DNA of 64,000 nt from Rebecca billardiae RCC1528 (taxonomy: Eukaryota > Haptophyta), in the NCBI GenBank assembly GCA_965240325.2, contig OZ251226.1:2790001-2854000 (forward strand). Direction: 5' to 3'. The position numbers were made by a program, and so were the translations under genes. This document shows positions 11,396 to 20,645 of this stretch, piece by piece. The notes below the pieces were generated by a model. That model saw only the letters and a list, made by a program, of their open reading frames with translations. It was not told where the DNA came from and did no database searches. Positions within the stretch are counted from its first letter, which is position 1. Every line of letters starts with the position of its first letter.

Positions 11396-11491
11396 AGAGA
11401 TGTGGTTGCGATTCCCACAAATCTGGCGGCGATGGTCCCCGGTCGGGAGGGGCACATCGTGAGTCGTGACTTTGGCCGCCGTCGGCCCGAC

Positions 11492-12371
11492 ATGGCCACG
11501 TCGGCTGACGATGTCGTGCACGAGCTGGATAGATTCGTTCGTGGTCTACGCGGCGTGTGGCGTGCAGATGCGGAGGCGGAGCGCGGCGGCGTGCGCGCAA
11601 TTCGCCAACGACGCGCTGTCCAAACACGTCGCGCGCTGGGACGCGCGCGTCGCCGGGCTGCGTGCGCTGGAACTGCGCGACGAGCCGTTTGTGGGGAGGC
11701 GGAGCGCGGCGGCGTGCGCGCAATTCGCCAACGACGCGCTGTCCAAACACGTCGCGCGCTGGGACGCGCGCGTCGCCGGGCTGCGTGCGCTGGAACTGCG
11801 CGACGAGCCGTTTGTGGACCTGGCGCGCCTCGCCGTGCACCCGCACGAGGCCACGCGCCCCGGCGCGCGCGCGCCCGCGGCCTCGCACCCAAACTGCGAG
11901 ACGCCGGCAGCGCTCGACGCGTGCCTCGCGCAGCTGCGCGCGCGGCTGGCGAGCACGCTGAACGGCGTGGACGAGGCGCGCAACGCGGAGCGCCGCGAGG
12001 GTCACGCCGCGCGTCGAGCCGCCCCGCGCGCGGCGCGCGAGGCCGCCGCGACCGACGCGGTCGCGCGCCATCTGGGCGTCCGGCGGCAGCAGCGCGCACG
12101 ACGTGCGGAAAACCCCACGGAGCTGCAGTTACTGCACGACTACCACGCGTCGATGGCCGGCGCGCGCACGCACGGCGTGATCGGTGCGTGCCGTTGCCGT
12201 GCCGCCGTGCCCGAGCGGCCGTGCGCAGCGACGACTGCATCGACGCGCGCCTCACTCGCCGGCGCGCCTCGCTGGCGCCTCGGTGGGCCTTGCAGAAGAG
12301 TGCCGCGCTGCCGCGCCTGGCTAATGGCTAAATCGCACGCGCGACGCGCGAAGGCGCGGCAGCCCGGATGA
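11492..12371 (+). CDS. hypothetical protein, probably mis-phased or decayed by internal duplication
   Basis: I do not recognise this gene. A plausible start, MATSADDVVHELDRFV, is at 11492. The balanced, helix-like downstream sequence (ACAQFANDALSKHVARWDAR, repeated, then CLAQLRARLASTLNGVDEAR near 11920-11990 and ELQLLHDYHASMAG near 12120-12160) is in a different frame, open from 11466 to 12371. An intron or frameshift between about 11530 and 11570 would be needed to join them, and I could not place one. A 123-bp in-frame direct duplication repeats 41 codons. A possible splice donor GTGCGT lies near 12183, with an acceptor near 12226. Helical, charged composition suggests a real ancestral gene; intactness is doubtful. 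Confidence 0.35.
11572..11817. repeat. 123-bp direct duplication
   Basis: 11572-11694 and 11695-11817 are essentially identical. The length is a multiple of three (41 codons), so the duplication preserves the reading frame that crosses it. Confidence 0.9.
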
Positions 12372-12844
12372 TACCGTTAGTCAGCGCTGAACGGCCAACT
12401 CGTCCCATCGTCGTCGGGTCTGCCGGCCCTGGCAAGCTTCTCCGTCGCGTCCTAGACGCGCTGTGTTCGACCAGCCCCACCGGGAAAAGGCCGCTAGGCC
12501 CCCGCTGTTTTGAGCAGTACTACGGGTCGTAGGTAGCAAGCACTGGAATAGCTGATTAGGTCGGACGGTAGCTTACCTAGCTGCTGTCACACCGGAGCTG
12601 TGCCACGCCGGCCACGCCAACACGTGCGCGCGGGTCCGCCCGGGCCGGCGGCAAGAAGGCCGGAAAACTTCCGCCGCTATAAAAACTAAAAAGGGCCGCG
12701 GGCGCGTTCCGTCCGGTTCCAGAGCGAAAACACAGGACCCGATCTGAGATTCCAAGGAACGCGCAACGCGTGCGGCCGTAGTCCGCAGCGCAAGAGTGGA
12801 ACGGGCCGTTCGTGGACTTCGCGCGCGAGGCCCGAGATCCCAGC
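12372..12844. other. intergenic, upstream of adenylate kinase 6
   Basis: No gene seen. The frame of the kinase is open upstream without an earlier ATG (an in-frame GTG is at 12812), so this stretch contains its 5' UTR and promoter. An A-rich patch lies at about 12680-12692. Confidence 0.45.
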
Positions 12845-13387
12845 ATGACCAGCGAGATGCGGGCGCGGCCCAACATCCTGGTGACGGGCACACCTGGCAC
12901 GGGCAAGTCGACCACGGCGCAGCAGCTCGGGGCACGGCTGCCTGGCTTCACGGTGATTGAGCTCGGTGAGCTGATCAAGTCCAAGCAGCTTCACGCTGGT
13001 TGGGATGCAGAGCACGAAGCGTACCTGTGGGACGAAGATCGCATCTGTGACGAGCTCGAGGAGGTCATGGCTGGCGGTGGTGTCGTCCTTGACTTCCACG
13101 GTGCAGACTTCTTTCCTGAGCGCTGGTTTGATTTGATTGTCGTGCTGCGCACCGACAACTCTGTTTTGTATGACAGGCTGGCGGCACGCGGCTACTCTCA
13201 GCAGAAGCTGCAAGAGAACTTAGAGGCGGAGATCATGCAAGTGGTCGTTGACGAAGTGACTGGCGCGTATCGGGAAGAGATTGTGGTCCAGTGGCACAGC
13301 AACAGCCTCGAGGAGCTGGAGGCAAACGTGGAACGTGCAGCGCAGTGGGCCCTGCAGTGGCAGGGCTCGGGCACACCTGCCCCGTGA
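12845..13387 (+). CDS. AK6: adenylate kinase 6 / Fap7-type nuclear ATPase
   Basis: 180 residues from the first ATG, close to the usual 170-200 for AK6/Fap7/hCINAP. The N-terminal P-loop GTPGTGKST (residues 15-23) is typical, as are the ELGELIKSKQLHAGWD segment and the VVLDFHGADFFPERWFDLIVVL strand-loop region (DFH motif) downstream. The lid-like LAARGYSQQKLQENLEAEIMQ region and the conserved EEIVVQWHSNS stretch complete the fold. The family couples ATP hydrolysis to late 40S ribosome maturation (20S pre-rRNA cleavage) and has adenylate kinase activity, mostly in the nucleus. Single exon. The start at 12845 is chosen over an upstream in-frame GTG because it gives the family's short N-terminus. 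Confidence 0.95.
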   Translation: MTSEMRARPNILVTGTPGTGKSTTAQQLGARLPGFTVIELGELIKSKQLHAGWDAEHEAYLWDEDRICDELEEVMAGGGVVLDFHGADFFPERWFDLIVVLRTDNSVLYDRLAARGYSQQKLQENLEAEIMQVVVDEVTGAYREEIVVQWHSNSLEELEANVERAAQWALQWQGSGTPAP

Positions 13388-14196
13388 GTCGGCCTAGCTC
13401 GACTGCGACGCCAGCTGTGCAGTATCATTAGGCAGTCTCCATTGGCGCTGTATCTCAGTCAGTCGGTCGCACTCGGCGCTCCTCCCCGCAGCCCACGCCG
13501 GCGGTCGTCCGAGCGCCACTGATCCCGATGCTGCAGAGCCAGCCTGCCGATGGCCGGCGCCGGCGCCGCCCGGCGCGGCCGCCGGCGGCCGGCGCCCCTC
13601 GCCGGGGCGTCCGCGTGGAACGGGTCGGGACTCGGGGGCTCCGGGTTCGGTTGACCTCCCTAAGTCCGGTCAATGGAGCGTTACTCATCTTGACATGGAG
13701 ATCGGCGGGATCGCCCTCTGAGTGCCATAGATCTACTAAATGATCGCTCTCGGCCTAGACCACCCCAGGCGGTCGGACCTTACTTCGGCTCCGCCGGGAG
13801 CCAGGAGCCCTGCGGCTGCGGCCGCTGCCGGCGGGCCTGCCGCCTGCGATGAGTGCGAGACCGGTCGTGGCACCCCGGTCGTCCATTTCCGGTCGTGGCG
13901 CCGCGTTATGAATGAGGTCAGAGGTCACTGGGTCGTCGTGGCGGCACGCCGGCACGGCCTCGACGACCGATCGATATAACGACTAGCTAACAGTCCGATA
14001 TGATCAGCAGTACAATAGCTACTACCGGGAGCCTACTGTACTCAACTTCGGCGGCGGTCGCGGATCATCCCGGGCGACTGGGCGAGGCTCCTCCGATCTG
14101 CCCCCAAAACTGCATGCGTGTATCTCCATACGCGTGCATGGGGCATGGGCTCCGACTGCGATATCCTGATGCCGACGGGGATGGAGGTGTTCATCC
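13388..14196. other. 809-bp convergent intergenic stretch
   Basis: Lies between the 3' ends of two convergent genes. Contains dense GC palindromic sequence around 13548-13600 (GCCGGCGCCGGCG type). No coding frame is supported. Confidence 0.55.
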
Positions 14197-14850
14197 TCAT
14201 GCCGTTGCGCTGGGGTAGCCGTCGTCCTCTGCATCGTCGCTCTCAGTATCTCCGTCATCTGTCGCGTTGGAGTCGGCGTTGGAGTCGCAGTCGTTGCTGC
14301 CGCCGCCGATGCCAGCACGCGGCGGGTAGAGCACCTGTTCGCCTCGCCCGAGCCAGTCATCGTAGCCCAGCCACTTCGTGCCACGCGAGGGGTAGTACAG
14401 GTGCGGGCGGGCTGGAATGCGAAGTTCCTCGAGCAGCTCGGGCTCGTTTTCGACCATTTCCCACCATGCCTGCTGAGTGCGAAGGCCCAGCCTGTGCACC
14501 TCGCCACGCGCCTCGTCGTATGGACGAGGAACACCTAGCCAGTCGTCCCAACCTTGCCAGTCATCTGGATACATCGACTTCGGATCAGATGGCATGTACG
14601 GGCCGAGCGAGGGCGATGCCTTCCCATCCCCCACCCAATCATCCCAGTCCGCCTTTGAAAAGCCCAGCGACCGCGCTGCGTTGCGCGCGACATGAAAGGG
14701 CAGTAGCCGTCTATAGCGTGCGCGCCAGCGCGGTCGGTTCTCTGCGCGGCCAAGCGAACTTTGAAGGGCGAGGAGCAGTGTGACCACCACTCCAGAGAGC
14801 CGCCGAGCCAAGGGGACTCCCCGTGGCCGAGCAGAGCTGTCCGCCATCAT
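14197..14850 (-). CDS. secreted or plastid protein with W-D-x-W-L-G repeats (integrase-repeat-unit-like)
   Basis: 217 residues from the paired ATGs at 14848-14850. An N-terminal basic stretch is followed by a hydrophobic segment (SGVVVTLLLALQSSLG), fitting a signal peptide. The body carries three related motifs: KADWDDWVGDGK, GWDDWLGVPRPYDEAR and GYDDWLGRGE. These resemble the tryptophan-rich repeats annotated as integrase repeat units in many algal and algal-virus proteins; that relation is by pattern only. The C-terminus is a low-complexity Asp/Ser/Asn tail. The frame stays open upstream of the start into a repeat cluster, so the start could lie further up (an in-frame ATG is near 14936), but the signal-like segment favours 14850. 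Function unknown. Confidence 0.7.
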   Translation of the reverse strand: MMADSSARPRGVPLARRLSGVVVTLLLALQSSLGRAENRPRWRARYRRLLPFHVARNAARSLGFSKADWDDWVGDGKASPSLGPYMPSDPKSMYPDDWQGWDDWLGVPRPYDEARGEVHRLGLRTQQAWWEMVENEPELLEELRIPARPHLYYPSRGTKWLGYDDWLGRGEQVLYPPRAGIGGGSNDCDSNADSNATDDGDTESDDAEDDGYPSATA

Positions 14851-14951
14851 CGTTCCGGGGGTTCGGCCAATAATCGCGGCCAATCCCGATCGCCATCTCT
14901 CGGCGGGGAAAAGCCACTGCTGCTCAAAAATCGACGACATATCCCCATATA

Positions 14952-15236
14952 TTAACGACGTGGTATGCAACGGGCAGGCGTCAGAGTCAGCAAGCTGTAG
15001 CAGCAGATCGAGCAGCAGAGACAAACACCAGGATCAGCGCTCCTCGCCGTCGTCCCCCTTAACGACGTGGTATGCAACGGGCAGGCGTCAGAGTCAGCAA
15101 GCTGTAGCAGCAGATCGAGCAGCAGAGACAAACACCAGGATCAGCGCTCCATATATATATATTAACGACGTGGTATGCAACGGGCAGGCGTCAGAGTCAG
15201 CAAGCTGTAGCATATGCAACGTCGTTAATATATAAT
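14952..15236. repeat. direct-repeat cluster ending in a palindromic element
   Basis: A 92-bp unit starting TTAACGACGTGGTATGCAAC occurs at 14952-15043 and 15059-15150. A truncated third copy starts at 15162. The third copy is closed by an inverted copy of its own start (ACGTCGTTAATATATA at about 15219-15234), giving 15151-15236 short terminal inverted repeats. A further stray copy of TATATTAACGACGTGG lies at about 16573-16588. This resembles a small non-autonomous mobile element or foldback repeat. It sits between two divergent genes. Confidence 0.75.
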
Positions 15237-15355
15237 TATGCCTGTAATTATCCCCATAATATGGGGGTACGGAAAAAATACGTTGCGCGAAGCACGGCGG
15301 GTGGGTAGACGCACGGCGGTTTCAGTTTCCATACGTGGCCAGGCTGACGAACAGC

Positions 15356-16442
15356 ATGATGGAGGCTTTGCCGCCTCTTGAGAGAAGGGGGCACACCTCC
15401 TCCGGGATTCCGCTACACGATGCGGCGCGCGCCTCGGTGGCACGCGAGAAGCAGCGCATGCGAAGCCACGCCTCTACGCAGACAACCTCATCTGAGATCA
15501 TCCCGCTTAAGCAGGTGCAGTCCAACCTGCAGCGGATGTGGACGGTACGTCCTGCACTTGCTTTGGCAGCGCAGATTGCGCGCGTGCCTGCTTGCCCACG
15601 CGCCGAAGTGGGCATTCTGGAGCCCCGTGGACCGACACAACGCGGCGATTCCCCGTAACCCCCGCCGCGCGCAGGAGATGAGCGCGGTCCAGGCCGAGCT
15701 CAAGTTTGCGGAGCAGAAGCTGCGGTATCAGATGCGTGAGGAGCTGCAGCTCCAGCTCGACTTTCAGGAGGAGCGGTGCAGCGACAAGCTGCGCTTCATG
15801 CGCTCCAAGGCGGATACGCACGTGAGCCAGGTGCGCAAGGCGAGCTACGCCAAGGCGAAGTCCGAGATCGTCCGCCACCAGCGCGAGGACCGCGCGCAGC
15901 GCGAGCAGCAGGCGGCGGCGGAGCAGCGCTCTGCTGAGGAGCAGCATGCTGAGGAGGTGCGTGAGCTCAATAGCCTGCAGCGGCAGTATATCCTGCGGCT
16001 GCAGGAGGTGCAGATTGAGAACCGCAATCTGCACGCCCGCATCAAGAAGGGGGACGAGGCCCTCGCGCAGAAGGATCACGAGTCGCGCGCGGCGCAGCAT
16101 CGTGACGTGCAGGTGATCTCCTCGCTCGAGCAGCAGGTCACCGCAAAGGAGCAGGAGATCCAGATGCTGCGCGAACAGCTCGCGGCGTACAAGCGGCAGG
16201 CGGACGCTGCTTCGAATGCTCCGAGCGCACCTGTCGCGCCACCTGCGCTGCCCAGCGGCTTCCACAGCGGGCCGAACGCCACGGCCGAGAGCTTTGCTAA
16301 ACAGCGGCATGCGCAGGCCCAGTCACCTGATCTGCGTGCACAGGACCCGGAGGCACCGGATGGTGGGCCCGGTGGCCCTGGCCCTGGCTTGACCGGGACC
16401 AAGCACATCCTTGTCTCGCTGCAAGAAACTACCGACGAATGA
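15356..16442 (+). CDS. coiled-coil protein
   Basis: Two exons, 15356-15544 and 15675-16442, joined in phase 0 through a 130-bp intron (GTACGT...GCAG) into 318 residues. The first exon encodes a polar N-terminus. From the second exon onward, about 65-240, the sequence is a nearly continuous long helix rich in Glu, Gln, Arg and Lys with heptad-like hydrophobics (for example LRFMRSKADTHVSQVRKASY and LEQQVTAKEQEIQMLREQLA). The C-terminal 75 residues are Pro/Gly/Ala-rich and probably disordered. No catalytic motif is visible; a structural role, perhaps cytoskeletal or basal-body, is only a guess. An in-frame GTG upstream (15335) was not preferred over the ATG. Confidence 0.75.
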
Positions 16443-17413
16443 TATAATGACTACTACGCATATGGCCGGGCGGATCTGTGAGACTGCTTATGTGAGAGAC
16501 GCGCGCGTCTAAATTTTCGGAAATTACTGCTACCTGAGTAATAATTAATAATAAGTGAGTATAAATACGTGCTATATATTAACGACGTGGTGTGCTATAT
16601 ATATAATATTAAGTATTATTATAAGGCTATATGAAACGCCTAACTAGCGGTAACTTCGGCCGCTGTGACCTGTGTACAGTTTATTACTATATGATTTAAC
16701 GTGCACACTTGGTTAAGGCGTGATTACAGTGTCACTGACACTGTCAGTACTCAGTCGTAGTGTGTCTCGATCAAGTTCCGCTGCTGTCTCTTAATTGGCG
16801 GCAAAGTCGTCTAGTCTTTGGCCCGGCGCGGCGCCGGCGGGGCGGCGGCGGGCCGGCGCCGACCGCGGGCTGACCACAGACCAGCGACCGCGGCGGCGAC
16901 GCGGTCGCGCCGACGACGTACCGATCAATCGCGGTCGCGGATCACGAGTGCGGCAGTGTCAGTGACGAGGTCGAGTGTCGAGTCACGACCGCGACCGGGC
17001 CGGACCGCCGGTTTGTTCGCTCAGATGAATAAGCCTGATCACCCTGATGTATATATATGAGGGCCGCGGGGTCGGCGCGACTCAGACTACTGTACCTGTA
17101 TTATTATTCCGTAAATCACTATTTAAATGCCCGTATAGTAATCCGAGTACTTAAATACGATGGCAGCGGGCTACTGCGGCCGCGGCCGCGGGGCCGCGGC
17201 GGCGCGCGGCTCCGTGACCGTCCGCGACCCGACACGAGTCGAATGACGAATGAGTCGTCGACAAATCTCGTTGGTGACACTCGGAGTCTCGGTCGGTAGT
17301 GGACGGTAGCAGCCAGTGCCTGTGGCAGTGGCCGAGTGAGCCTGGCGCCCTGGCGGCCCGCGCAGAATGAGCTGCCAGGCTCTCACCCAGACCACGCCGA
17401 GTGTACTGCATGT
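16443..17413. other. 971-bp intergenic stretch with AT-rich left half
   Basis: No gene seen. 16540-16720 is AT-rich and carries a stray copy of the TTAACGACGTGG repeat. 16820-16990 is a GC-rich patch of CG-type palindromes. The flanking genes converge here, so both 3' UTRs should lie inside. Confidence 0.55.
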
Positions 17414-19765
17414 TCAGATATCGGGAATCGGCCGATGGAGACGCTGGGCCAGAGCGACATGCGGCGAGAAGGACGGCGATGGCGGCCGCTGGACTCCGCG
17501 AGAGCTCGGCGCCTTGTGCCCGCCGAAAAGAGCTCGAGCCGACATCAGGTCACCCTGCGAGTCACTGCGTGCGCCGCGCGCGCTATTGGGCTGCCTTTGG
17601 CTGAATCTGTGCGCGTTTCTGTCGGCGTTGCTGGCAGGCCGCGCCGTCAGGTTCCCCCGCGTGCGCGAGTCACCGTCCGGAGGAGAGTCGTGCGGTGATC
17701 CCGCCTTGCCGGCCGCGCGCGACGCGCGCGCGCGCATCAGTTCGAGCAGCGCGCGCTCCTCGTCCTTGCTCATCACACCTGTCGACAAGCCGGCGGCAGG
17801 CATTGCAACGGCCGAGGCCACGAAGCGCCGGCGTGCCTCCCGCCGCTGCTGCTCGCGCTTGGGTGGCGCAAGCAGCAGGCTCTCGTCCTGTGGCTGCACG
17901 CCCAGCCGTAGCAGCACCAGGTCGAGCGGGTCAAACTGGTAGGTGCCTGCGCCGCCCGCCAGCCCCTCCGCATCGGGAGCTTTCTCGCCACCAGCCGGGC
18001 CCGCTGCCTCCCTCTGGTCAGAGTGGTCGCTCGGCGTTGAGAGCTCAGGCTCGGCGTCGTCGGCGCGCACGCCCGCCCTGAAGGTGGCGAGGGAGGCCTT
18101 CCACCGCCGCCGGCTCTCCTTGTCCCGCGAGCTGCGCTCGGCCTCGAGGCGCGACGAGGCGTGCAGGGAGCCCGCCGCCGACCGGCCGCCGGCCGCCGCG
18201 CCTTTGTTGGCACCATCCTGAGCGCTTGGCCCGACCCCAGGCTCCGGCACCGTCTCCACCCGCACCGCCTCGCTCGGCATGGATGCCGGGCGCGTCGGCT
18301 CCCACGCCGCGACCGGGCGCCCCGGCGACGCGGCCCGCTCCTGTTGGATGCGGTGTAGCAGCGCAGCGACGGTCGGTGCGCGCGGTGTGCTCAACACCAC
18401 CTCGCCCACCGACCCGCGCGGCGCGCGAGTCGGAGGCCCAGCCCGAGTTGGCGACGCGACGCCGGTGCGCTCGGCGCCGTATTCTGGCCCCTCCTCGCCG
18501 TCAGACTCAATGATGGCCTGGGCGCCGTGGACCTGATCACGTGGCACGGCGCCCACCGCCGCTTGGGTGGGCACTGCGAGCTGGGCCGGAAAGCTCCAGC
18601 GCTCTTGCTCCGCGCCTGCACGCTGGCCGGCTCGCTCATGGTGGGATGGTGTCGGCGTCGATGGCGGCAGCGGAGTGCCCGCCAGCAGCGCCGCGAAGCG
18701 CTGATGGCGTGCGGCCAGCTGATCCGCGGGGGCATACGTGCTGTCACTGCGGAATGAGTGCGAGCGGAAGCTCTCGCGCGGTCCGGCCTGCGCAATCGCC
18801 AGAGTCAGACGCGCCGCCCCAGCCGTCGGCGCGCGGCGCCAGCGCGGCGACCTGGACACGCGCGGCTCAGCAGCGGCGCGCCACACGCGGTCGAGCTGGG
18901 CGCCGTCTGGCGTGCCCGGGGAGGCAGGGCGAGCCAACGGCTCAGCGCCGGCGGCTGCAAGCGCCGCGGCCTCCTCCGCCTCCTCTGCCGTGACGCCGCC
19001 GTCCTCCAGCGGCCGAGGGCTGACCACCTCAGGCCGCTCCGGCCTGGGCGCAGATGCAAACGTCGCCGGCCGCAGGCCGCGTGCGGGAGCGTCCGAGCGC
19101 GCGCTGGCGGCGGTGGGCGAGCGAGGCGAGCGAAGCGAGCGCGACGAAGCGTGTTGCTGAGCGTACATGCCACGCCGAGCACCCAGGAACCTTCCGCTCT
19201 CCCCAATCTTCTCCGCATTCGTCCGCGTCGCGTCCCGGTGCGCCGCGACGCGTGCGTGCCGGATCGCCAAGCTCAGCTTCGCGTCAGCGAGCAGCTCGAG
19301 CTCGGCTGCGCTCACCGCGCGTGTGTGCGGGAACTGCGAGCCTCGGCGTGTGGGAGCGTACTTGGAGGTCGGGTCGGCGTTGAGCCCCGCGATCGTCGCC
19401 GCGCGCTGCCGGAACTTGCGCGGCGGAGAGGGCTGCGAGCTCGGGTTGCCAAACTTCGGCGAGGCCGAGCCGCCCCGGCCCGTGCGCATGTCTACTGCGT
19501 TCGCAGACGCCCTGGTAGTGCGTGTAGATGATGAACGCACGCCGTCGGGGGCGGCACGGGGCGTGGGGAGCCCGGCCCTGTGCTGCATGCCGGCGAGCTC
19601 CGATTGCCGGTGCCGCATTCTCCCAATGTTGCGCGCGCGCGCTTCGTCGTGCAGTTGGCGCTGCACATCAAGTCGGGCGGCCGCCGCGCCACCCGCACGA
19701 TTGTCTCCGAGCGCCGGGCGCGCTGTGTGCGGCCTGCGAGGCGCTGGCCGAACCGCATGGCTCAT
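17414..19765 (-). CDS. large low-complexity, probably disordered protein
   Basis: A single uninterrupted frame of 783 residues starting MSHAVRPAPRRPHTARP. Composition is dominated by Ala, Arg, Pro, Ser and Gly, with many S/T-P sites and RSP-like motifs, predicting a phosphorylatable disordered protein. Short helical patches occur near ELELLADAKLSLAIRHARVA, TVAALLHRIQQERA and FDPLDLVLLRLGVQPQ. No domain was recognised. Support comes from length, from the match between the ATG and a 119-bp divergent promoter shared with the PDZ gene, and from mixed polar patches unlike the purely Arg/Ala shadow frames on the other strand. Its function cannot be stated; it could be a cytoskeletal or regulatory scaffold. 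Confidence 0.6.
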   Translation of the reverse strand: MSHAVRPAPRRPHTARPALGDNRAGGAAAARLDVQRQLHDEARARNIGRMRHRQSELAGMQHRAGLPTPRAAPDGVRSSSTRTTRASANAVDMRTGRGGSASPKFGNPSSQPSPPRKFRQRAATIAGLNADPTSKYAPTRRGSQFPHTRAVSAAELELLADAKLSLAIRHARVAAHRDATRTNAEKIGESGRFLGARRGMYAQQHASSRSLRSPRSPTAASARSDAPARGLRPATFASAPRPERPEVVSPRPLEDGGVTAEEAEEAAALAAAGAEPLARPASPGTPDGAQLDRVWRAAAEPRVSRSPRWRRAPTAGAARLTLAIAQAGPRESFRSHSFRSDSTYAPADQLAARHQRFAALLAGTPLPPSTPTPSHHERAGQRAGAEQERWSFPAQLAVPTQAAVGAVPRDQVHGAQAIIESDGEEGPEYGAERTGVASPTRAGPPTRAPRGSVGEVVLSTPRAPTVAALLHRIQQERAASPGRPVAAWEPTRPASMPSEAVRVETVPEPGVGPSAQDGANKGAAAGGRSAAGSLHASSRLEAERSSRDKESRRRWKASLATFRAGVRADDAEPELSTPSDHSDQREAAGPAGGEKAPDAEGLAGGAGTYQFDPLDLVLLRLGVQPQDESLLLAPPKREQQRREARRRFVASAVAMPAAGLSTGVMSKDEERALLELMRARASRAAGKAGSPHDSPPDGDSRTRGNLTARPASNADRNAHRFSQRQPNSARGARSDSQGDLMSARALFGGHKAPSSRGVQRPPSPSFSPHVALAQRLHRPIPDI

Positions 19766-19884
19766 GCTTCAAAGCAGGCGGAGCTCATGCTGAAACGACC
19801 GCCATCGCCCGTCTTCGGCCAAGTCCAGATCAGCTCCTGCGATCGGCATCGCCATCGGCAACCCACCCAACTCACTCCTCCGAG
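19766..19884. promoter_or_regulatory. 119-bp divergent promoter
   Basis: Shortest gap between two divergent starts in the window (disordered protein on the minus strand, PDZ protein on the plus strand). Both promoters and 5' UTRs must overlap. No TATA-like element is evident. Confidence 0.45.
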
Positions 19885-20394
19885 ATGCTGGCCATCTTCG
19901 GCCTAGCGGCCCTGAGCTTCTCCCCATCTGGGAACGGATGGCCGGCGTCGGCACGATCTCGGCTGGGGCCTCGCACACGCCCGTGCATGGAGTTCGGTGA
20001 CTCGTTCTATGTGTCGCACGACTCACCCGAACCGTATGGCCCGAAGGGTGGTCCTGCGCCGCTGCCGGAGGGTGTGTACGAGATCTCCCTGCAGAAGCCC
20101 CTGGGAATCGGGTTCGAGGAGAACGACTTTCCGCAGCGTGGGGTCAAGGTGAACATGCTGGTCGGCGGTGGCAACGCCGAGAAGTCGAGGGCTGTCCAAG
20201 TCGGTGATCAGTTGGTCGGCGTCACTGGCGTGAGGCTGGTTGGCGCCAAGCACGAGCGGCAGATGTTCGATTGCTCCAAGTGGGACTTTGACACAGTGGT
20301 CGACGCCATCGGCTCAAACGAAGATCGCTTCGGATGCGCCGATGTCGTGCTGCAATTCCAGCGTGGGGAAGCAGGGGGTAGCACTGAAGACTGA
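19885..20394 (+). CDS. plastid-targeted PDZ-domain protein
   Basis: 169 residues. The N-terminus MLAIFGLAALSFSPSG is a hydrophobic signal segment, followed by a basic Ser/Arg-rich stretch (ASARSRLGPRTRP) to about residue 32, the bipartite form used for complex plastids. The mature part has a PDZ-like fold: the carboxylate-binding loop region KPLGIGFEEN, then strand VKVNMLVGGGNAEKS and the characteristic AVQVGDQLVGVTGVRL turn, ending with an amphipathic helix in FDTVVDAIGSNED. Such small plastid PDZ proteins are found across algae with red-derived plastids and probably bind peptide termini, but their partners are unknown. The start is the ATG that opens the hydrophobic segment; the frame is open further upstream without a better leader. 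Confidence 0.8.
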   Translation: MLAIFGLAALSFSPSGNGWPASARSRLGPRTRPCMEFGDSFYVSHDSPEPYGPKGGPAPLPEGVYEISLQKPLGIGFEENDFPQRGVKVNMLVGGGNAEKSRAVQVGDQLVGVTGVRLVGAKHERQMFDCSKWDFDTVVDAIGSNEDRFGCADVVLQFQRGEAGGSTED

Positions 20395-20645
20395 GATGCC
20401 CGTAGTCTCGCCGCGGGAAGTACTCTGGCGTCGTTCAGACCGAGGCCGAGTCCGAGTCGCTGTCGTCGTTTGCGCTGTCTACTGTGCCGCCGGTGGGCCG
20501 GCCGGTGGGCGTGTGGCGGCGAGTGGTGCCTGCCAGCTAGACATGAACTGACTTATTAAGTCTGTACAGCTACGGCCACTACCGTGGATGATTGAGTCAC
20601 GAGTACGTGTGTAAACTGTCAATAAGCGGCTAGCTGCGCGGCTGT

